This document shows, piece by piece, positions 13,249 to 23,254 of a stretch of 64,000 nt of DNA. The notes under the pieces are model-generated. The model made no database searches. It was not told where the DNA came from and worked only from the letters and a program-made list of their open reading frames with translations. The first letter of the stretch is position 1; the number at the start of each line of letters is the position of its first letter. Source of the DNA: Fictibacillus phosphorivorans (GTDB taxonomy: Bacteria; Bacillota; Bacilli; Bacillales; Fictibacillaceae); contig NZ_CP015378.1 of the NCBI RefSeq assembly GCF_001629705.1, forward strand, positions 1,612,001 to 1,676,000, in the 5' to 3' direction. Both the position numbers and the translations under genes were made by a program.

Positions 13249-13255
13249 ACAAATA

Positions 13256-13300
13256 AAGCTGGTTCCCATATGTTCGGGTACCAGCTTCTATTATTTTTTA
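13256..13300 (+). terminator. Terminator of the calcium ATPase gene
   Basis: Twelve-pair stem with one mismatch (aagctggttccc with gggtaccagctt, 13256-13267 and 13276-13287), loop atatgttc, followed by a T-rich tail, eight bases after the stop codon. Confidence 0.85.
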
Positions 13301-13320
13301 GGAACAAGTGAGTATTAAGT

Positions 13321-13355
13321 GCTCGTCCAGCGGCTGTGAAGCACGCTGGACGAGC
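13321..13355. repeat. Perfect 12-bp inverted repeat at the head of the 20-bp array
   Basis: gctcgtccagcg (13321-13332) and cgctggacgagc (13344-13355) are perfectly complementary around an 11-base spacer. The right arm runs into the first array unit, whose initial cgagc it supplies. There is no T-run, so this is probably not a terminator. Confidence 0.85.
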
Positions 13356-13545
13356 GATTCTAGACTTTTATGAGCGATTCTAGACTTTTATGAGCGATTC
13401 TAGACTTTTATGAGCGATTCTAGACTTTTATGAGCGATTCTAGACTTTTATGAGCGATTCTAGACTTTTATGAGCGATTCTAGACTTTTATGAGCGATTC
13501 TAGACTTTTATGAGCGATTCTAGACTTTTATGAGCGATTCTAGAC
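13351..13545. repeat. Intergenic array B: nine tandem 20-bp units plus a partial tenth
   Basis: Nine copies of tgagcgattctagactttta in tandem, units 2-9 identical and unit 1 differing only in its first base. A tenth unit at 13531 diverges after tctagac. Each unit holds the palindrome tctaga. The near-perfect identity shows recent expansion or active homogenisation, unlike the degenerate 21-bp arrays. The period of 20 is not a multiple of three, so the array is not coding. It occupies the space where B. subtilis carries yicC (yloC). Confidence 0.97.
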
Positions 13546-13756
13546 ATCAGTCAAAATCAGAAGCTGTACAAGGTCTAAGATGAAGCTTTCAACTTTTTTA
13601 CGTGATTTCCTTAAAAATAGGGAAATTAGTTTAGATTTCAGGATTTATGTGCTAAAATATAAGAACATGTGTACAGTTTTTCACAATATCGTACAATTAG
13701 CGTATGACCCGTTATTCCATTTGGCTAGAATAGTAGCAGGTTAGGGGCGTTTAGAG
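13546..13756 (+). other. Leader region of remA
   Basis: AT-rich, no gene seen. Possible minus-10 boxes are taaaat at 13653-13658 and tagaat at 13726-13731, but neither has a convincing minus-35. The imperfect inverted pair tgtac (about 13671) and gtaca (about 13691) lies between them. Confidence 0.3.
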
Positions 13757-14014
13757 ATGAAATTAATTAACATTGGGTACGGAAATATTGTTGCTGCTCA
13801 CCGAATCATTGCGGTAGTCAGTCCTGAATCTGCACCGATTAAACGATTAATCACGGTCGCACGAGAAAAAAACATGCTGATTGATGCTACATATGGCCGC
13901 AGAACGAGAGCGGTTGTTGTGACTGACAGTGATCATGTTATCTTGTCAGCTGTTCAGCCTGAAACAGTAGCTCACAGACTGATGTCAGTTGATGAGGGCT
14001 CAGAAGAAAGTTAG
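13757..14014 (+). CDS. remA: Extracellular matrix regulator RemA (DUF370)
   Basis: 85 residues, within one or two of the family length. RemA is a small DNA-binding protein that in B. subtilis activates matrix genes (eps, tapA) and osmoprotection genes. The conserved signature is seen in [40 protein letters not shown] and QPETVAHRL. The ATG is preceded by AGGTTAGGGG. It begins the remA-gmk-rpoZ cluster found throughout Bacilli, with only 15 bases to gmk. Assignment is firm; its targets here cannot be seen. Confidence 0.94.
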   Translation: MKLINIGYGNIVAAHRIIAVVSPESAPIKRLITVAREKNMLIDATYGRRTRAVVVTDSDHVILSAVQPETVAHRLMSVDEGSEES

Positions 14015-14029
14015 GTTGTGGAGGTTTTT

Positions 14030-14647
14030 ATGGAAAAAGAAAGAGGCATTCTGTTTGTTCTTTCCGGTCCGTCAGGTGTTGGAAAAGGAACTGTATGTAA
14101 AGCGCTTCGTGAACAAAAGCTGGACATTCAATATTCCGTTTCAGCAACGACAAGAAAGCCGCGTGAAGGCGAACGGCATGGGGTAGAATACTTCTTTAAA
14201 ACAAAAGAAGAGTTCCTAGATATGATTGAAAACAAACAGCTGCTCGAGTGGGCAGAATATGTTGGGAATTATTATGGAACACCGATTGAATATGTAAATA
14301 GTACGCTTGATGAAGGTAAAGACGTTATCTTAGAGATCGAGGTACAAGGTGCACTTCAAGTGAAAAATATTTTTCCAGAAGGTGTGTTCATCTTTTTAAC
14401 ACCGCCAAGTCTGGATGAACTTAGAAGTCGTATTGTTGGACGCGGAACTGAGACGGAAGATTTGATCAACAACCGCATGTCTGTAGCTAAGGAAGAAATC
14501 GAACTCATGAGACATTATGACTATTCAGTTGTGAATGATGAGATCGATGCTGCTTGCAATCGAATCAAAGCGATTATTACCACTGAGCATTGCCGTGTGG
14601 ACCGAGTTCGTCCAAAATACGAAAAAATTTTAGGAGATGACAAATAA
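14030..14647 (+). CDS. gmk: Guanylate kinase
   Basis: 205 residues from the ATG at 14030, which has TGGAGG nine bases upstream; a GTG at 14018 sits inside that ribosome site and is unlikely. It converts GMP to GDP using ATP. The P-loop is GPSGVGKGT at residues 13-21, followed by the GMP-binding [17 protein letters not shown] and the lid region [11 protein letters not shown]. The stop and the rpoZ start share one base (TAATG), so the two are coupled. Confidence 0.96.
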   Translation: MEKERGILFVLSGPSGVGKGTVCKALREQKLDIQYSVSATTRKPREGERHGVEYFFKTKEEFLDMIENKQLLEWAEYVGNYYGTPIEYVNSTLDEGKDVILEIEVQGALQVKNIFPEGVFIFLTPPSLDELRSRIVGRGTETEDLINNRMSVAKEEIELMRHYDYSVVNDEIDAACNRIKAIITTEHCRVDRVRPKYEKILGDDK

Positions 14648-14853
14648 TGCTATATCCATCCATCGATTCTCTTATGGAAAAGATAGATTCAAAATACTCA
14701 CTAGTAACTCTTAGTTCTAAGCGTGCTAGAGAGATCCAAAAATACGATAATCAACAGATCGCAAAACCTGTATCACACAAGTTTGTCGGTAAAGCACTTG
14801 AAGAAATTCAATCCGGTGTATTGATGAAAGTCGGAGAAACACCAGAAGATTAA
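14647..14853 (+). CDS. rpoZ: RNA polymerase omega subunit
   Basis: 68 residues, as in B. subtilis (67). Omega supports assembly of the beta' subunit. The family pattern is present: [28 protein letters not shown], and [15 protein letters not shown]. It overlaps the end of gmk by one base and is followed by a terminator. Confidence 0.95.
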   Translation: MLYPSIDSLMEKIDSKYSLVTLSSKRAREIQKYDNQQIAKPVSHKFVGKALEEIQSGVLMKVGETPED

Positions 14854-14872
14854 TAGAACAAGCGAAAAAATA

Positions 14873-14905
14873 TACAACCTTGACTAAAGGTTGTTATTTT
14901 TTTGT
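14873..14905 (+). terminator. Terminator after rpoZ
   Basis: Stem acaacctt / aaggttgt with loop gacta, then tatttttttg. It closes the remA-gmk-rpoZ unit before coaBC. Confidence 0.85.
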
Positions 14906-14998
14906 TCTCAATAGGTTTCAATTCATTTTTTTAATACATACAAATGCTGTAAAATAGAGTTAGCATATTCAAGTCAAGAGCGGCGGAAGGGGTTTATT

Positions 14999-16204
14999 AT
15001 GGAAAAGAAGAAAATATTGCTAGCTGTTTCAGGTGGAATAGCTGCATATAAAGCGGCAACAGTAGCAAGCAGATTATTTCAAAATGGATACGAAGTAAAA
15101 GTGATCCTGACACAATCTGCACAAAAGTTCATCACACCACTTACCTTTCAAACGCTGACTAGAGAAGAAGTATATACAGATACGTTTGAAGAAAAAGATC
15201 CTGCAGTTGTTAGTCATATTGACCTTGCAGACTGGGCAGATCTTGTTTTGATCGCTCCAGCGACAGCGAACTCTATCGGTAAACTAGCTAACGGAATCGC
15301 AGATGATATGCTCACAACAACCTTGCTTGCAACAAAAGCAGACGTTCTGATCGCACCTGCGATGAATGTGAACATGTTCAACCACCCTGCGGTTATGAAA
15401 AACATGGAAACTTTAGCTTCATTCGGATGGCGTTTCATTGAACCGAACGAAGGTCTTTTAGCATGCGGGTGGATCGGTAAAGGAAGACTCGCTGAACCTG
15501 AAGAATTGATAGAATCTGTTCATGCTTATTTTAATGAAAAAAAGACTGAAGATATGCCGTTGACTGGGAAGAAAATACTTGTAACAGCTGGTCCAACGAG
15601 AGAGGAATTGGATCCTGTTCGTTACTTTACAAACCACTCTTCAGGCAAGATGGGTTATGCGATAGCATCAGTAGCCAAAAAACTAGGTGCTGATGTGACA
15701 CTTGTTACAGGACCAACCTCATTGCCTGAACCTCAAGGTATTACGATCGAAAAAATTATTTCGACAAAAGATATGTATGAAGCAACAATGTCTCGTTATC
15801 ATGAACAAGATGTTGTTATTAAATGTGCAGCGGTAGCGGATTACACACCTGTAACGGTTCATTCAAATAAATTTAAAAAGAAAAACGATCTCTGGACCAT
15901 CGAGATGAAAAAGACGGTTGATATCCTGCAGTCCCTTGGCGAAAAAAAAGAGCATCAAGTATTAGTAGGATTTGCGGCTGAGACGGAAAATCTTGAGAAC
16001 TATGCAAAAGATAAGATGATTCGTAAAAACCTAGATATGGTTGTAGGAAATGATGTGTCGAAAGAAGGCTCTGGTTTTGGAAGTGACACAAACGAGATCA
16101 TCATGATAAAGAAGGATGGATCTAAGAAGGTACTGCCGATTCTGACAAAGGAAAATGCAGCACATGAAATATTAATAGAAGTTATGGAATTGATGAAAAG
16201 ATGA
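14999..16204 (+). CDS. coaBC: Bifunctional phosphopantothenoylcysteine decarboxylase / phosphopantothenate-cysteine ligase
   Basis: 401 residues. It performs two steps of coenzyme A synthesis: CoaB joins cysteine to phosphopantothenate, and CoaC decarboxylates the product with FMN. The CoaC half (1-180) has AVSGGIAAYKA, APATANSIGKLANG, the PAMNVNMFNHPAV substrate clamp and ACGWIGKGRL with the lid cysteine. The CoaB half begins near residue 185 with KILVTAGPTREELDPVRYF and contains the KCAAVADY loop. The stop overlaps the priA ATG in an ATGA. Confidence 0.96.
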   Translation: MEKKKILLAVSGGIAAYKAATVASRLFQNGYEVKVILTQSAQKFITPLTFQTLTREEVYTDTFEEKDPAVVSHIDLADWADLVLIAPATANSIGKLANGIADDMLTTTLLATKADVLIAPAMNVNMFNHPAVMKNMETLASFGWRFIEPNEGLLACGWIGKGRLAEPEELIESVHAYFNEKKTEDMPLTGKKILVTAGPTREELDPVRYFTNHSSGKMGYAIASVAKKLGADVTLVTGPTSLPEPQGITIEKIISTKDMYEATMSRYHEQDVVIKCAAVADYTPVTVHSNKFKKKNDLWTIEMKKTVDILQSLGEKKEHQVLVGFAAETENLENYAKDKMIRKNLDMVVGNDVSKEGSGFGSDTNEIIMIKKDGSKKVLPILTKENAAHEILIEVMELMKR

Positions 16205-18609
16205 TTGCAGCAGTCGTAGTTGACGTACCTTCTGGAAGTGTAAACAAAACCTTTGACTATAAAATTCCAGCTGTTTGGGAAAAGTGGGCAGAACCGGGAA
16301 TGCGTGTGATTGTACCGTTTGGGCCGAGAAAGCTTCAAGGTTTTATCTTAGAGGTGAAATCAACGTCTACGGTAAAAGGGATGAAAAATATTACGGAGAT
16401 TCTGGACCCATTACCAGTATTAACGTCTGAACTGATTAACTTAGGAAGATGGCTTGCTGAAAATACGCTTAGTTTTTACATTACGGCTTATCAAGCCATG
16501 TTGCCAGCTGCGATGAAAGCCACTTATGAGAAGTCATTTCAAGTGATGAAACCTGATAAACTCCCGGATTCGATCCATCCTCTTCTTGCAGGCAACAACG
16601 AGATTACTGTAAGTGATGTGACAAAATCGAATCCTGATCTGTTACCGCTTTTGCAGTCGTTGGCGAAAGAAGGAATACTTGATGTTGTTTATAAAGTGAA
16701 GAATAAAGCAAACAAAAAGAAGCAAAAGTTCGTTTCTATCAGAGATCGAGCTTTAACGGAAGATCAGATTCAAAAGTTGAATAAAAACGCTGAAAAACAA
16801 AAGGCGATTTTATTAGAACTCTTACATCGGCCAGATGGAGAGTACTCGCTGCAGGAAATTTTAAATGAAACAGGAGCTACTCTTTCAACAGCACAAGCAC
16901 TATCTAAAAAAGGTATTCTTTCTATTGAAGAAAAAGAGGTTTATCGTGATCCGTTCCAAGGACGTACTATGAAACGAACACAGCCTCTACTATTAACAGA
17001 AAATCAAGGTGAGGCGATTAAGCCGATTCTTCATGCTATTGAGAACAATGAACATGAAACGGTCCTTCTCCATGGTGTTACGGGAAGTGGAAAAACAGAG
17101 ATCTATCTGCAGTCTATCCAAAATGTACTGGATAAAGGAAAAGAAGCTATCGTACTCGTACCTGAGATCTCTTTAACACCGCAGATGGTAAACCGCTTTA
17201 AAGGTCGTTTCGGTAGTGCGGTTGCGGTTCTTCATAGCGGATTATCGATTGGAGAAAAATACGATGAATGGCGAAAGATTCTTAGAAAAGAAGTTTCTGT
17301 CGTTGTAGGAGCGAGGTCCGCGATCTTTGCTCCGTTCCAAAACTTAGGAATCGTTATTATCGATGAAGAACATGAAACAAGCTATAAACAAGAAGATCAC
17401 CCTCGCTATCATGCACGAGATGTGGCGATATGGAGAGGGAACTATCATTCGTGTCCAATCGTACTGGGAAGCGCGACTCCGGCACTTGAGACATATGCAA
17501 GAGCTCAAAAAGGACGGTATCAATTAGCGGAGCTAGCTAATCGCGTACATGCTAATCCGATGCCGGAAGTCACGATAATAGATATGAGAGAAGAACTAAA
17601 GAACGGGAACCGCTCTATGTTTTCTCTTGCGTTGATGGAGAAGCTGAAGAGCGGACTTCAAAAAGGAGAACAGTCGGTATTGTTCTTGAACCGAAGAGGC
17701 TATGCTTCTTTTATTCTTTGTAGAGATTGTGGCTATGTAGCACAATGTCCTCATTGTGACATTTCTTTAACCTATCATAAGCGTTTTGGTGAATTAAAAT
17801 GCCACTATTGCGGTTATAAAGAGAGTACACCTTCTGTTTGTCCGAGTTGTACTTCCGAACATATCCGTTTTTTTGGAACAGGAACTCAGAAAGTGGAAGA
17901 AGAACTTGCAAAAGTCCTTCCTGAAGCACGTGTGATTCGGATGGATGTTGATACGACTTCAAAAAAAGGCAGCCATGAAAAGCTGCTAACCGCTTTTGAA
18001 AATGGTGAAGCTGATATCTTACTCGGTACTCAGATGATCGCAAAAGGTTTAGATTTTCCAAAAGTAACATTAGTAGGTGTATTGGCTGCCGATACGATGC
18101 TTCATCTTCCAGACTTTAGAGCTTCAGAAAAAACCTTTCAGCTTCTTACACAAGTGAGTGGACGTGCAGGCAGACACGAACTTGAGGGAAAGGTGATCGT
18201 ACAAGGGTATGATACACAGCATTACAGCATTCAACTTGCATCCAAGCATGATTATCACACCTTTTATAACCATGAGATGCAAACGCGGAAACTGCATCAA
18301 TATCCACCGTTTTATTATTTAGGATTGTTAACGTTCAGTCATCTCGACCTCATGCAAGTTGTTGAAGCAAGTGAGAAAGCAGCAACATACCTATCGAAGA
18401 GGTTGTCACGAGATAGTCTGCTTCTTGGACCTGTAACTTCACCCATTGCACGTGTGAAGGATAGATATCGATATCAGGTCATGATAAAATACAAAAATGA
18501 GCCGGAGCTAAGAACCTGGTTTGAAGAGATTATTGCTCATTTCCAAAAAGATAAAGAGATCAAAGATCTTCAGATAACGGGTGATTTAAACGCCCAAACA
18601 CTTATGTAA
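16201..18609 (+). CDS. priA: Primosomal protein N', replication restart helicase PriA
   Basis: 802 residues, usual length. PriA recognises stalled forks and loads the helicase through DnaD/DnaB in Bacilli. The N-terminal 3' DNA-binding domain (about 1-110) and winged helix are followed by Walker A GVTGSGKTEIY, the DEEH box in IIDEEHETSYKQ, and helicase motif GSATPALETYA. Two zinc sites are formed by CRDCGYVAQCPHC and CHYCG...CPSC. Helicase motifs V and VI lie in GTQMIAKGLDFPKV and QVSGRAGR. It overlaps coaBC by 4 bases. Confidence 0.96.
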   Translation: MIAAVVVDVPSGSVNKTFDYKIPAVWEKWAEPGMRVIVPFGPRKLQGFILEVKSTSTVKGMKNITEILDPLPVLTSELINLGRWLAENTLSFYITAYQAMLPAAMKATYEKSFQVMKPDKLPDSIHPLLAGNNEITVSDVTKSNPDLLPLLQSLAKEGILDVVYKVKNKANKKKQKFVSIRDRALTEDQIQKLNKNAEKQKAILLELLHRPDGEYSLQEILNETGATLSTAQALSKKGILSIEEKEVYRDPFQGRTMKRTQPLLLTENQGEAIKPILHAIENNEHETVLLHGVTGSGKTEIYLQSIQNVLDKGKEAIVLVPEISLTPQMVNRFKGRFGSAVAVLHSGLSIGEKYDEWRKILRKEVSVVVGARSAIFAPFQNLGIVIIDEEHETSYKQEDHPRYHARDVAIWRGNYHSCPIVLGSATPALETYARAQKGRYQLAELANRVHANPMPEVTIIDMREELKNGNRSMFSLALMEKLKSGLQKGEQSVLFLNRRGYASFILCRDCGYVAQCPHCDISLTYHKRFGELKCHYCGYKESTPSVCPSCTSEHIRFFGTGTQKVEEELAKVLPEARVIRMDVDTTSKKGSHEKLLTAFENGEADILLGTQMIAKGLDFPKVTLVGVLAADTMLHLPDFRASEKTFQLLTQVSGRAGRHELEGKVIVQGYDTQHYSIQLASKHDYHTFYNHEMQTRKLHQYPPFYYLGLLTFSHLDLMQVVEASEKAATYLSKRLSRDSLLLGPVTSPIARVKDRYRYQVMIKYKNEPELRTWFEEIIAHFQKDKEIKDLQITGDLNAQTLM

Positions 18610-18628
18610 CGAGTTAAGGAGATACAAA

Positions 18629-19102
18629 ATGACCATTCTTAAAATTGTAGAACATCCACATCCCGTTTTAGAGACTGAATGTGAACAAGTAAAAACTTTC
18701 GATAAAAAGTTAAAGAAATTAGTGAAAGATATGTTCGAGACGATGTATGAGGCAGAAGGAGTTGGACTTGCTGCACCTCAGATCGGAATTGCAGAACAGA
18801 TCGCAGTAGTAGATATTGGTGATGACACGGGTCAGCTAGTTCTGATCAACCCGGTTATAAAAAAAGCTTCTGGAAGCCAAAGTGGTCCTGAAGGATGTTT
18901 GAGTTTCCCAGGATTGTTCGGTGAAGTCGAACGACCTTTCAAAGTTACAGTTACAGCTCAAGATGCAGATGGAAAAGCCTACACTATAGAAGCAAGTGAT
19001 TTTCTTGCTCGTGCCATCCAACATGAAATCGATCATCTGCACGGAATTTTATTTACTTCAAAAGTAATCGAATACTACGAAACGGAAGAACTGGAGGGAT
19101 AA
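18629..19102 (+). CDS. def: Peptide deformylase (type 1)
   Basis: 157 residues. It removes the formyl group from new proteins. All three active motifs are present: [18 protein letters not shown] with metal ligand Cys90, and QHEIDH with ligands His132 and His136 and catalytic Glu133. AAGGAG precedes the ATG. It is two bases from fmt, so removal and addition of the formyl group are encoded side by side, as in most bacteria. Confidence 0.97.
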   Translation: MTILKIVEHPHPVLETECEQVKTFDKKLKKLVKDMFETMYEAEGVGLAAPQIGIAEQIAVVDIGDDTGQLVLINPVIKKASGSQSGPEGCLSFPGLFGEVERPFKVTVTAQDADGKAYTIEASDFLARAIQHEIDHLHGILFTSKVIEYYETEELEG

Positions 19103-19104
19103 GC

Positions 19105-20034
19105 ATGAAAGTATTATTTATGGGAACGCCTGATTTTTCCGTACCTGTTCTTCGTCAGCTCGTGGAAGATGGCTACAATGTCGTGGGGGTTGTCACACAA
19201 CCTGACAAACCGGTAGGCAGAAAAAAAGAGATCAAGCAGACCCCTGTTAAAGAAGAAGCGTTAAAACATGGAATTTCTGTGTATCAGCCTATTAAACTGC
19301 GAGAAGACTATGAAGACATCATCGCTCTTCAACCAGACTTAATCGTCACAGCAGCATATGGACAGATTTTACCAAAAGCGATTCTTGAAACACCACAGCA
19401 TGGATGTATCAACGTTCATGCATCATTGCTTCCAAAGTATCGTGGAGGTGCTCCGATCCACAAAAGTATTATGGATGGAAACGATAAGACTGGGATCACG
19501 ATCATGTATATGGTTGAAAAATTAGATGCAGGTGATATACTTACCCAAGTTGAAGTTGAAATCGAAGAAAATGATCACGTTGGTTCGATGCACGATAAGT
19601 TGAGTGCAGCTGGCGCGAAATTATTGTCTGAAACCATTCCTCAACTTGTTGAAGGAAAACTAACCCCTATGCCACAAGTAGCTGAAGAAGTTTCATTTGC
19701 TTGGAACATCACTCGAGATCAAGAGAAGATCGATTGGACGATGTCTGGTGAAGAAATTTATAACCACATTCGTGGGCTACACCCATGGCCAGTTGCTTAT
19801 ACGTATTTGAACGGACAGCCACTTAAGGTGTGGTGGGGTGAAAAGAAAGAAACAAGTGCTGATGGTGAGCCGGGGACTGTAATCGGTGTTCATGAAAAAG
19901 GACTTCAGGTCGCAACAGGAAACAAAACAAGCATTATTATTACAGACTTGCAACTCTCTGGTAAAAAGAGAATGTTAGCAAGTGATTATCTTAAAGGAGC
20001 AAGCGTTTCAAAAGGCTTGAGATTAGGTGAGTAG
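19105..20034 (+). CDS. fmt: Methionyl-tRNA formyltransferase
   Basis: 309 residues. It formylates Met-tRNA for translation start using 10-formyl-THF. The catalytic Asn/His/Asp set lies in [18 protein letters not shown] and [19 protein letters not shown]. The C-terminal OB-like tRNA-binding domain starts around residue 205. GGAGG overlaps the end of def. It is followed after two bases by rsmB. Confidence 0.97.
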   Translation: MKVLFMGTPDFSVPVLRQLVEDGYNVVGVVTQPDKPVGRKKEIKQTPVKEEALKHGISVYQPIKLREDYEDIIALQPDLIVTAAYGQILPKAILETPQHGCINVHASLLPKYRGGAPIHKSIMDGNDKTGITIMYMVEKLDAGDILTQVEVEIEENDHVGSMHDKLSAAGAKLLSETIPQLVEGKLTPMPQVAEEVSFAWNITRDQEKIDWTMSGEEIYNHIRGLHPWPVAYTYLNGQPLKVWWGEKKETSADGEPGTVIGVHEKGLQVATGNKTSIIITDLQLSGKKRMLASDYLKGASVSKGLRLGE

Positions 20035-20036
20035 AG

Positions 20037-21410
20037 TTGGACAACAACATTCGGGCAATCGCCCTGGACGTTTTACTTAAAATAGAACAGAACCAGGCAT
20101 ATAGCAATTTACAATTGAATCAAACGTTACAGAACACGCATTTAAAGAGTGTAGATAAAGCACTTTTGACAAACATCGTGTATGGAACGATACAACGAAA
20201 AAACACGATTGATTTTTATTTAGATCAATTGTTGAACAAACCGATCAAGAAAAAAGATCGCTGGGTTCTTTCGTTACTAAGGCTATCTATTTTTCAAATG
20301 TTATATTTAGATAGAGTTCCTGATCATGCAATTATCCATGAAGCTGTAGAAATAACGAAAGAACGCGGAAATCAAGGGTTAGCGGGGCTAGTCAATGGTA
20401 TTTTGCGTAAACTTCAGCGAGAAGGTACTAAAGCCATGGATAGGAAAGCTTTAGAAGGAGCAGAAAAAGAAGCTCTTTCATACAGCATGCCTCAATGGTT
20501 GTTTGACCGTTGGAGTGAGCAGTTCGGACAAGAGGATGCCGAAAAGATGGCACAGTCTAACTTATTAGCTTCTCCTGTAACCGCAAGAGTGAACACGAAG
20601 AAAAGCAATAGACATGAAGTTTTGGAGCTTCTTTTAGAAGAAGGAATTGTAGCCGAAGAAGGAGAATTGTCTCCTGAAGGTATCATCGTTAAGGAAGGTT
20701 ATCTTCCAGGAACTGAAGTTTATAAACAAGGACTCGTAACGATCCAAGACGAAAGCTCCATGTTAGTAGCACGGGCTGTTGATCCTGTTTCTGGAGAGAC
20801 AATTCTAGATACATGTGCTGCACCGGGTGGTAAGTCAACGCATATGGCAGAACTGATGCAAGGCGAAGGAAAGGTAGTTTCCCTAGACCTTCATGCTCAT
20901 AAGATTGACTTGATTAAAAGACAAGCAGAACGTCTTGGACTTGAAAATATTGAAGCTTCCGTCTTAGATGCACGAAAAGTATCGGAAGAGTTTCCTTCTG
21001 GAACTTTTGATAGAGTTCTCGTTGATGCGCCGTGCAGTGGTTTCGGAGTAATTCGTAAGAAGCCTGATCTGAAATGGTCAAAAACAAAAGAAGATGTGAC
21101 GAGATTAACCAGCATACAAAGAGATATTCTGCACGCAGCTTCGGATATGGTCAAAGAAGACGGATCACTCGTTTACAGTACGTGTACAGTAGATAAAGAA
21201 GAAAACGATAACGTTGCCGACTGGTTCTTAACAAACCATCCGGATTTCGAGTGGGATTCCCAATTTGCCGAAAAAATGCCTAAGAAGATAAAATCCTATA
21301 TAATAGAAGGTAGATCGGACCTTCAGATCATGCCGCATTATTTTAATAGTGACGGATTCTATATAGCAGCATTCAGAAAAAAGACAACAGGTGGTGAGAA
21401 ACATGCTTAA
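20037..21410 (+). CDS. rsmB: 16S rRNA m5C967 methyltransferase RsmB
   Basis: 457 residues from a TTG start, with AGGTGA six bases upstream at the end of fmt. It methylates a cytosine of 16S rRNA. The N-terminal third is a NusB-like RNA-binding domain. The SAM site is [15 protein letters not shown], and the two cysteines of the m5C mechanism are in [15 protein letters not shown] and [11 protein letters not shown]. The end overlaps rlmN by 8 bases. Confidence 0.95.
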   Translation: MDNNIRAIALDVLLKIEQNQAYSNLQLNQTLQNTHLKSVDKALLTNIVYGTIQRKNTIDFYLDQLLNKPIKKKDRWVLSLLRLSIFQMLYLDRVPDHAIIHEAVEITKERGNQGLAGLVNGILRKLQREGTKAMDRKALEGAEKEALSYSMPQWLFDRWSEQFGQEDAEKMAQSNLLASPVTARVNTKKSNRHEVLELLLEEGIVAEEGELSPEGIIVKEGYLPGTEVYKQGLVTIQDESSMLVARAVDPVSGETILDTCAAPGGKSTHMAELMQGEGKVVSLDLHAHKIDLIKRQAERLGLENIEASVLDARKVSEEFPSGTFDRVLVDAPCSGFGVIRKKPDLKWSKTKEDVTRLTSIQRDILHAASDMVKEDGSLVYSTCTVDKEENDNVADWFLTNHPDFEWDSQFAEKMPKKIKSYIIEGRSDLQIMPHYFNSDGFYIAAFRKKTTGGEKHA

Positions 21411-22488
21411 ACCTTTAACAGAGAAACAAACAAAACCAAATATCAAACCTTCTATCTTTTCTTTAGAACTTCATGAGTTAGAAGCGTGGCTTACAGATAT
21501 AAGAGAACCAAAATTCAGAGGAAAACAAATCTTTGAATGGCTGTATAAAAAACGTGTGTCTTCTTTCGAGGAGATGACGAACCTTCCTTTAGGTCTTCGT
21601 GAGAAGCTTGAGAAAGATTTTTATATCAAACCGTTAAAAGAAGTTGTGCGTCAAGAGTCTTCAGATGGCACGATTAAATTCTTATTTGAGCTACAAGACG
21701 GCTATTCGATCGAAACGGTTCTCATGAGACATGAATATGGAAATAGTATTTGTGTTACTACTCAAGTAGGATGCCGTTTAGGTTGTACGTTCTGCGCTTC
21801 TACATTAGGTGGACTGAAACGTAATCTTCTAGCTGGTGAGATCGTGGCTCAAGTTCTACAAGTTCAGCGTGCACTTGATGAAACAGAAGAAAGAGTAAGT
21901 TCAGTAGTTGTTATGGGAATAGGTGAGCCTTTCGATAACTATGAAGGACTTATGTCGTTCCTGAAGATTATCAACCACGATCAAGGGCTTAATATCGGAG
22001 CTCGACACATTACGATCTCAACGAGTGGTGTTGTGCCATACATCTACAAGTTCGCAGACGAAGGGATGCAGATTAATTTTGCGATCTCCTTGCATGCGCC
22101 GAACACAGAGACGAGAAGCCGATTGATGCCGGTAAACAGAATGTATCCGTTGAACGAATTAATGGATTCTATTCGCTATTACATTAAAAAGACAGGACGC
22201 CGTGTGACGTTTGAATATGGTCTGTTCGGTAAAGTTAACGATTCAATAGAACATGCGAACGAATTAGCTGATCTGATCAAAGATATTAAGTGTCACGTAA
22301 ATCTTATTCCAGTAAACTATGTACCAGAAAGAGACTATGTCCGAACACCAAAAACACAAATTTTTAAGTTCTTAGAGACGTTAACCTCCAGAGGCATTAA
22401 TGCCACCATCAGAAGAGAACAAGGACATGACATTGATGCTGCATGCGGTCAGCTGCGTGCGAAGGAACGTAAAGAAGAGACGAGGTGA
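21403..22488 (+). CDS. rlmN: Dual-specificity 23S rRNA/tRNA m2A methyltransferase RlmN (radical SAM)
   Basis: 361 residues from the ATG at 21403; the GTG codons at 21391-21396 form its AGGTGGTGAG ribosome site. It methylates C2 of A2503 in 23S rRNA and A37 in some tRNAs. The radical-SAM cluster is [11 protein letters not shown] (CxxxCxxC). The GGEP-equivalent is GIGEPFDNY, and the C-terminal mechanism Cys is in [10 protein letters not shown]; the partner Cys of the pair is expected in the radical-SAM barrel. It sits between rsmB and prpC, as in B. subtilis. Confidence 0.95.
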   Translation: MLKPLTEKQTKPNIKPSIFSLELHELEAWLTDIREPKFRGKQIFEWLYKKRVSSFEEMTNLPLGLREKLEKDFYIKPLKEVVRQESSDGTIKFLFELQDGYSIETVLMRHEYGNSICVTTQVGCRLGCTFCASTLGGLKRNLLAGEIVAQVLQVQRALDETEERVSSVVVMGIGEPFDNYEGLMSFLKIINHDQGLNIGARHITISTSGVVPYIYKFADEGMQINFAISLHAPNTETRSRLMPVNRMYPLNELMDSIRYYIKKTGRRVTFEYGLFGKVNDSIEHANELADLIKDIKCHVNLIPVNYVPERDYVRTPKTQIFKFLETLTSRGINATIRREQGHDIDAACGQLRAKERKEETR

Positions 22489-22495
22489 CGGGAAA

Positions 22496-23254
22496 ATGCA
22501 AATTGCCTTTCAAACAGATGTTGGAATGGTAAGGAAGCATAATGAAGACAGCGGGGAAGTGTTCACAAAGGGTGAACACTTTCTTGCAGTTATCGCAGAT
22601 GGTATGGGTGGACATAAAGCAGGCGATATCGCTAGTCAAGAAGCCCTGAAAGTGATGAAAGAAGCATGGTCTCAATTTGAAGAAAACATGGAAAACGTGA
22701 AAGAATGGATTCAGAATGTTTTAAAAGACACGAATAAACATATCTTTGATTTTTCTCAGAAAAATCCTGAAACGAGAGGTATGGGCACTACAGTTGTGGC
22801 TGCTTTAGGTACCAATAAAGAAGTTACAGTCGCTCATATCGGTGACAGCCGATGTTATCTGTATTCGAATGGTGAGTTGAAACGAGTTACAGATGATCAC
22901 TCACTTGTCCAAGAATTAGTGAAATCTGGTCAGATTACAGAGGATGAGGCGGAGATTCATCCAAGACGAAACATGATCATGAAAGCGGTGGGTACTGATG
23001 AAACCGTAGAAGCTGAGTTTAATACGATCACTTGGCAGAACGGTGACTATCTTTTGCTTTGTTCTGATGGTCTATCAGATAAAGTATCGTCTAAACGGAT
23101 TCAAGAAGTATTTCAAGATCCTTTGGAATCTGTTACTGAGAAGGTAGAACGATTGATCACTTGGGCAAAAGATGCCGGTGGAGAAGATAACATTACTGCT
23201 ATCCTTATACAGAATAGTTCTGACACAGACACAAAAGGGGAAGCAATAACATGA
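22496..23254 (+). CDS. prpC: PP2C-family Ser/Thr protein phosphatase
   Basis: 252 residues from the ATG at 22496, preceded by GAGGTGACGGG. It removes phosphate from targets of PrkC. The PP2C metal-binding aspartates are visible in MVRKHNEDSG, IADGMGGHKAGD, CSDGLSDKV and GGEDNITAI. The start lies 7 bases after rlmN and the end overlaps prkC in an ATGA, so kinase and phosphatase are made together. Confidence 0.96.
   Translation: MQIAFQTDVGMVRKHNEDSGEVFTKGEHFLAVIADGMGGHKAGDIASQEALKVMKEAWSQFEENMENVKEWIQNVLKDTNKHIFDFSQKNPETRGMGTTVVAALGTNKEVTVAHIGDSRCYLYSNGELKRVTDDHSLVQELVKSGQITEDEAEIHPRRNMIMKAVGTDETVEAEFNTITWQNGDYLLLCSDGLSDKVSSKRIQEVFQDPLESVTEKVERLITWAKDAGGEDNITAILIQNSSDTDTKGEAIT

Noticed and set aside
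13321-13355. Second terminator after the calcium ATPase gene
   Set aside because: The stem is perfect and GC-rich, but no T-run follows on either strand.
13351-13545. Array B as a repeat-protein gene
   Set aside because: A period of 20 shifts frame at each unit and brings in stop codons; no ribosome site or start.
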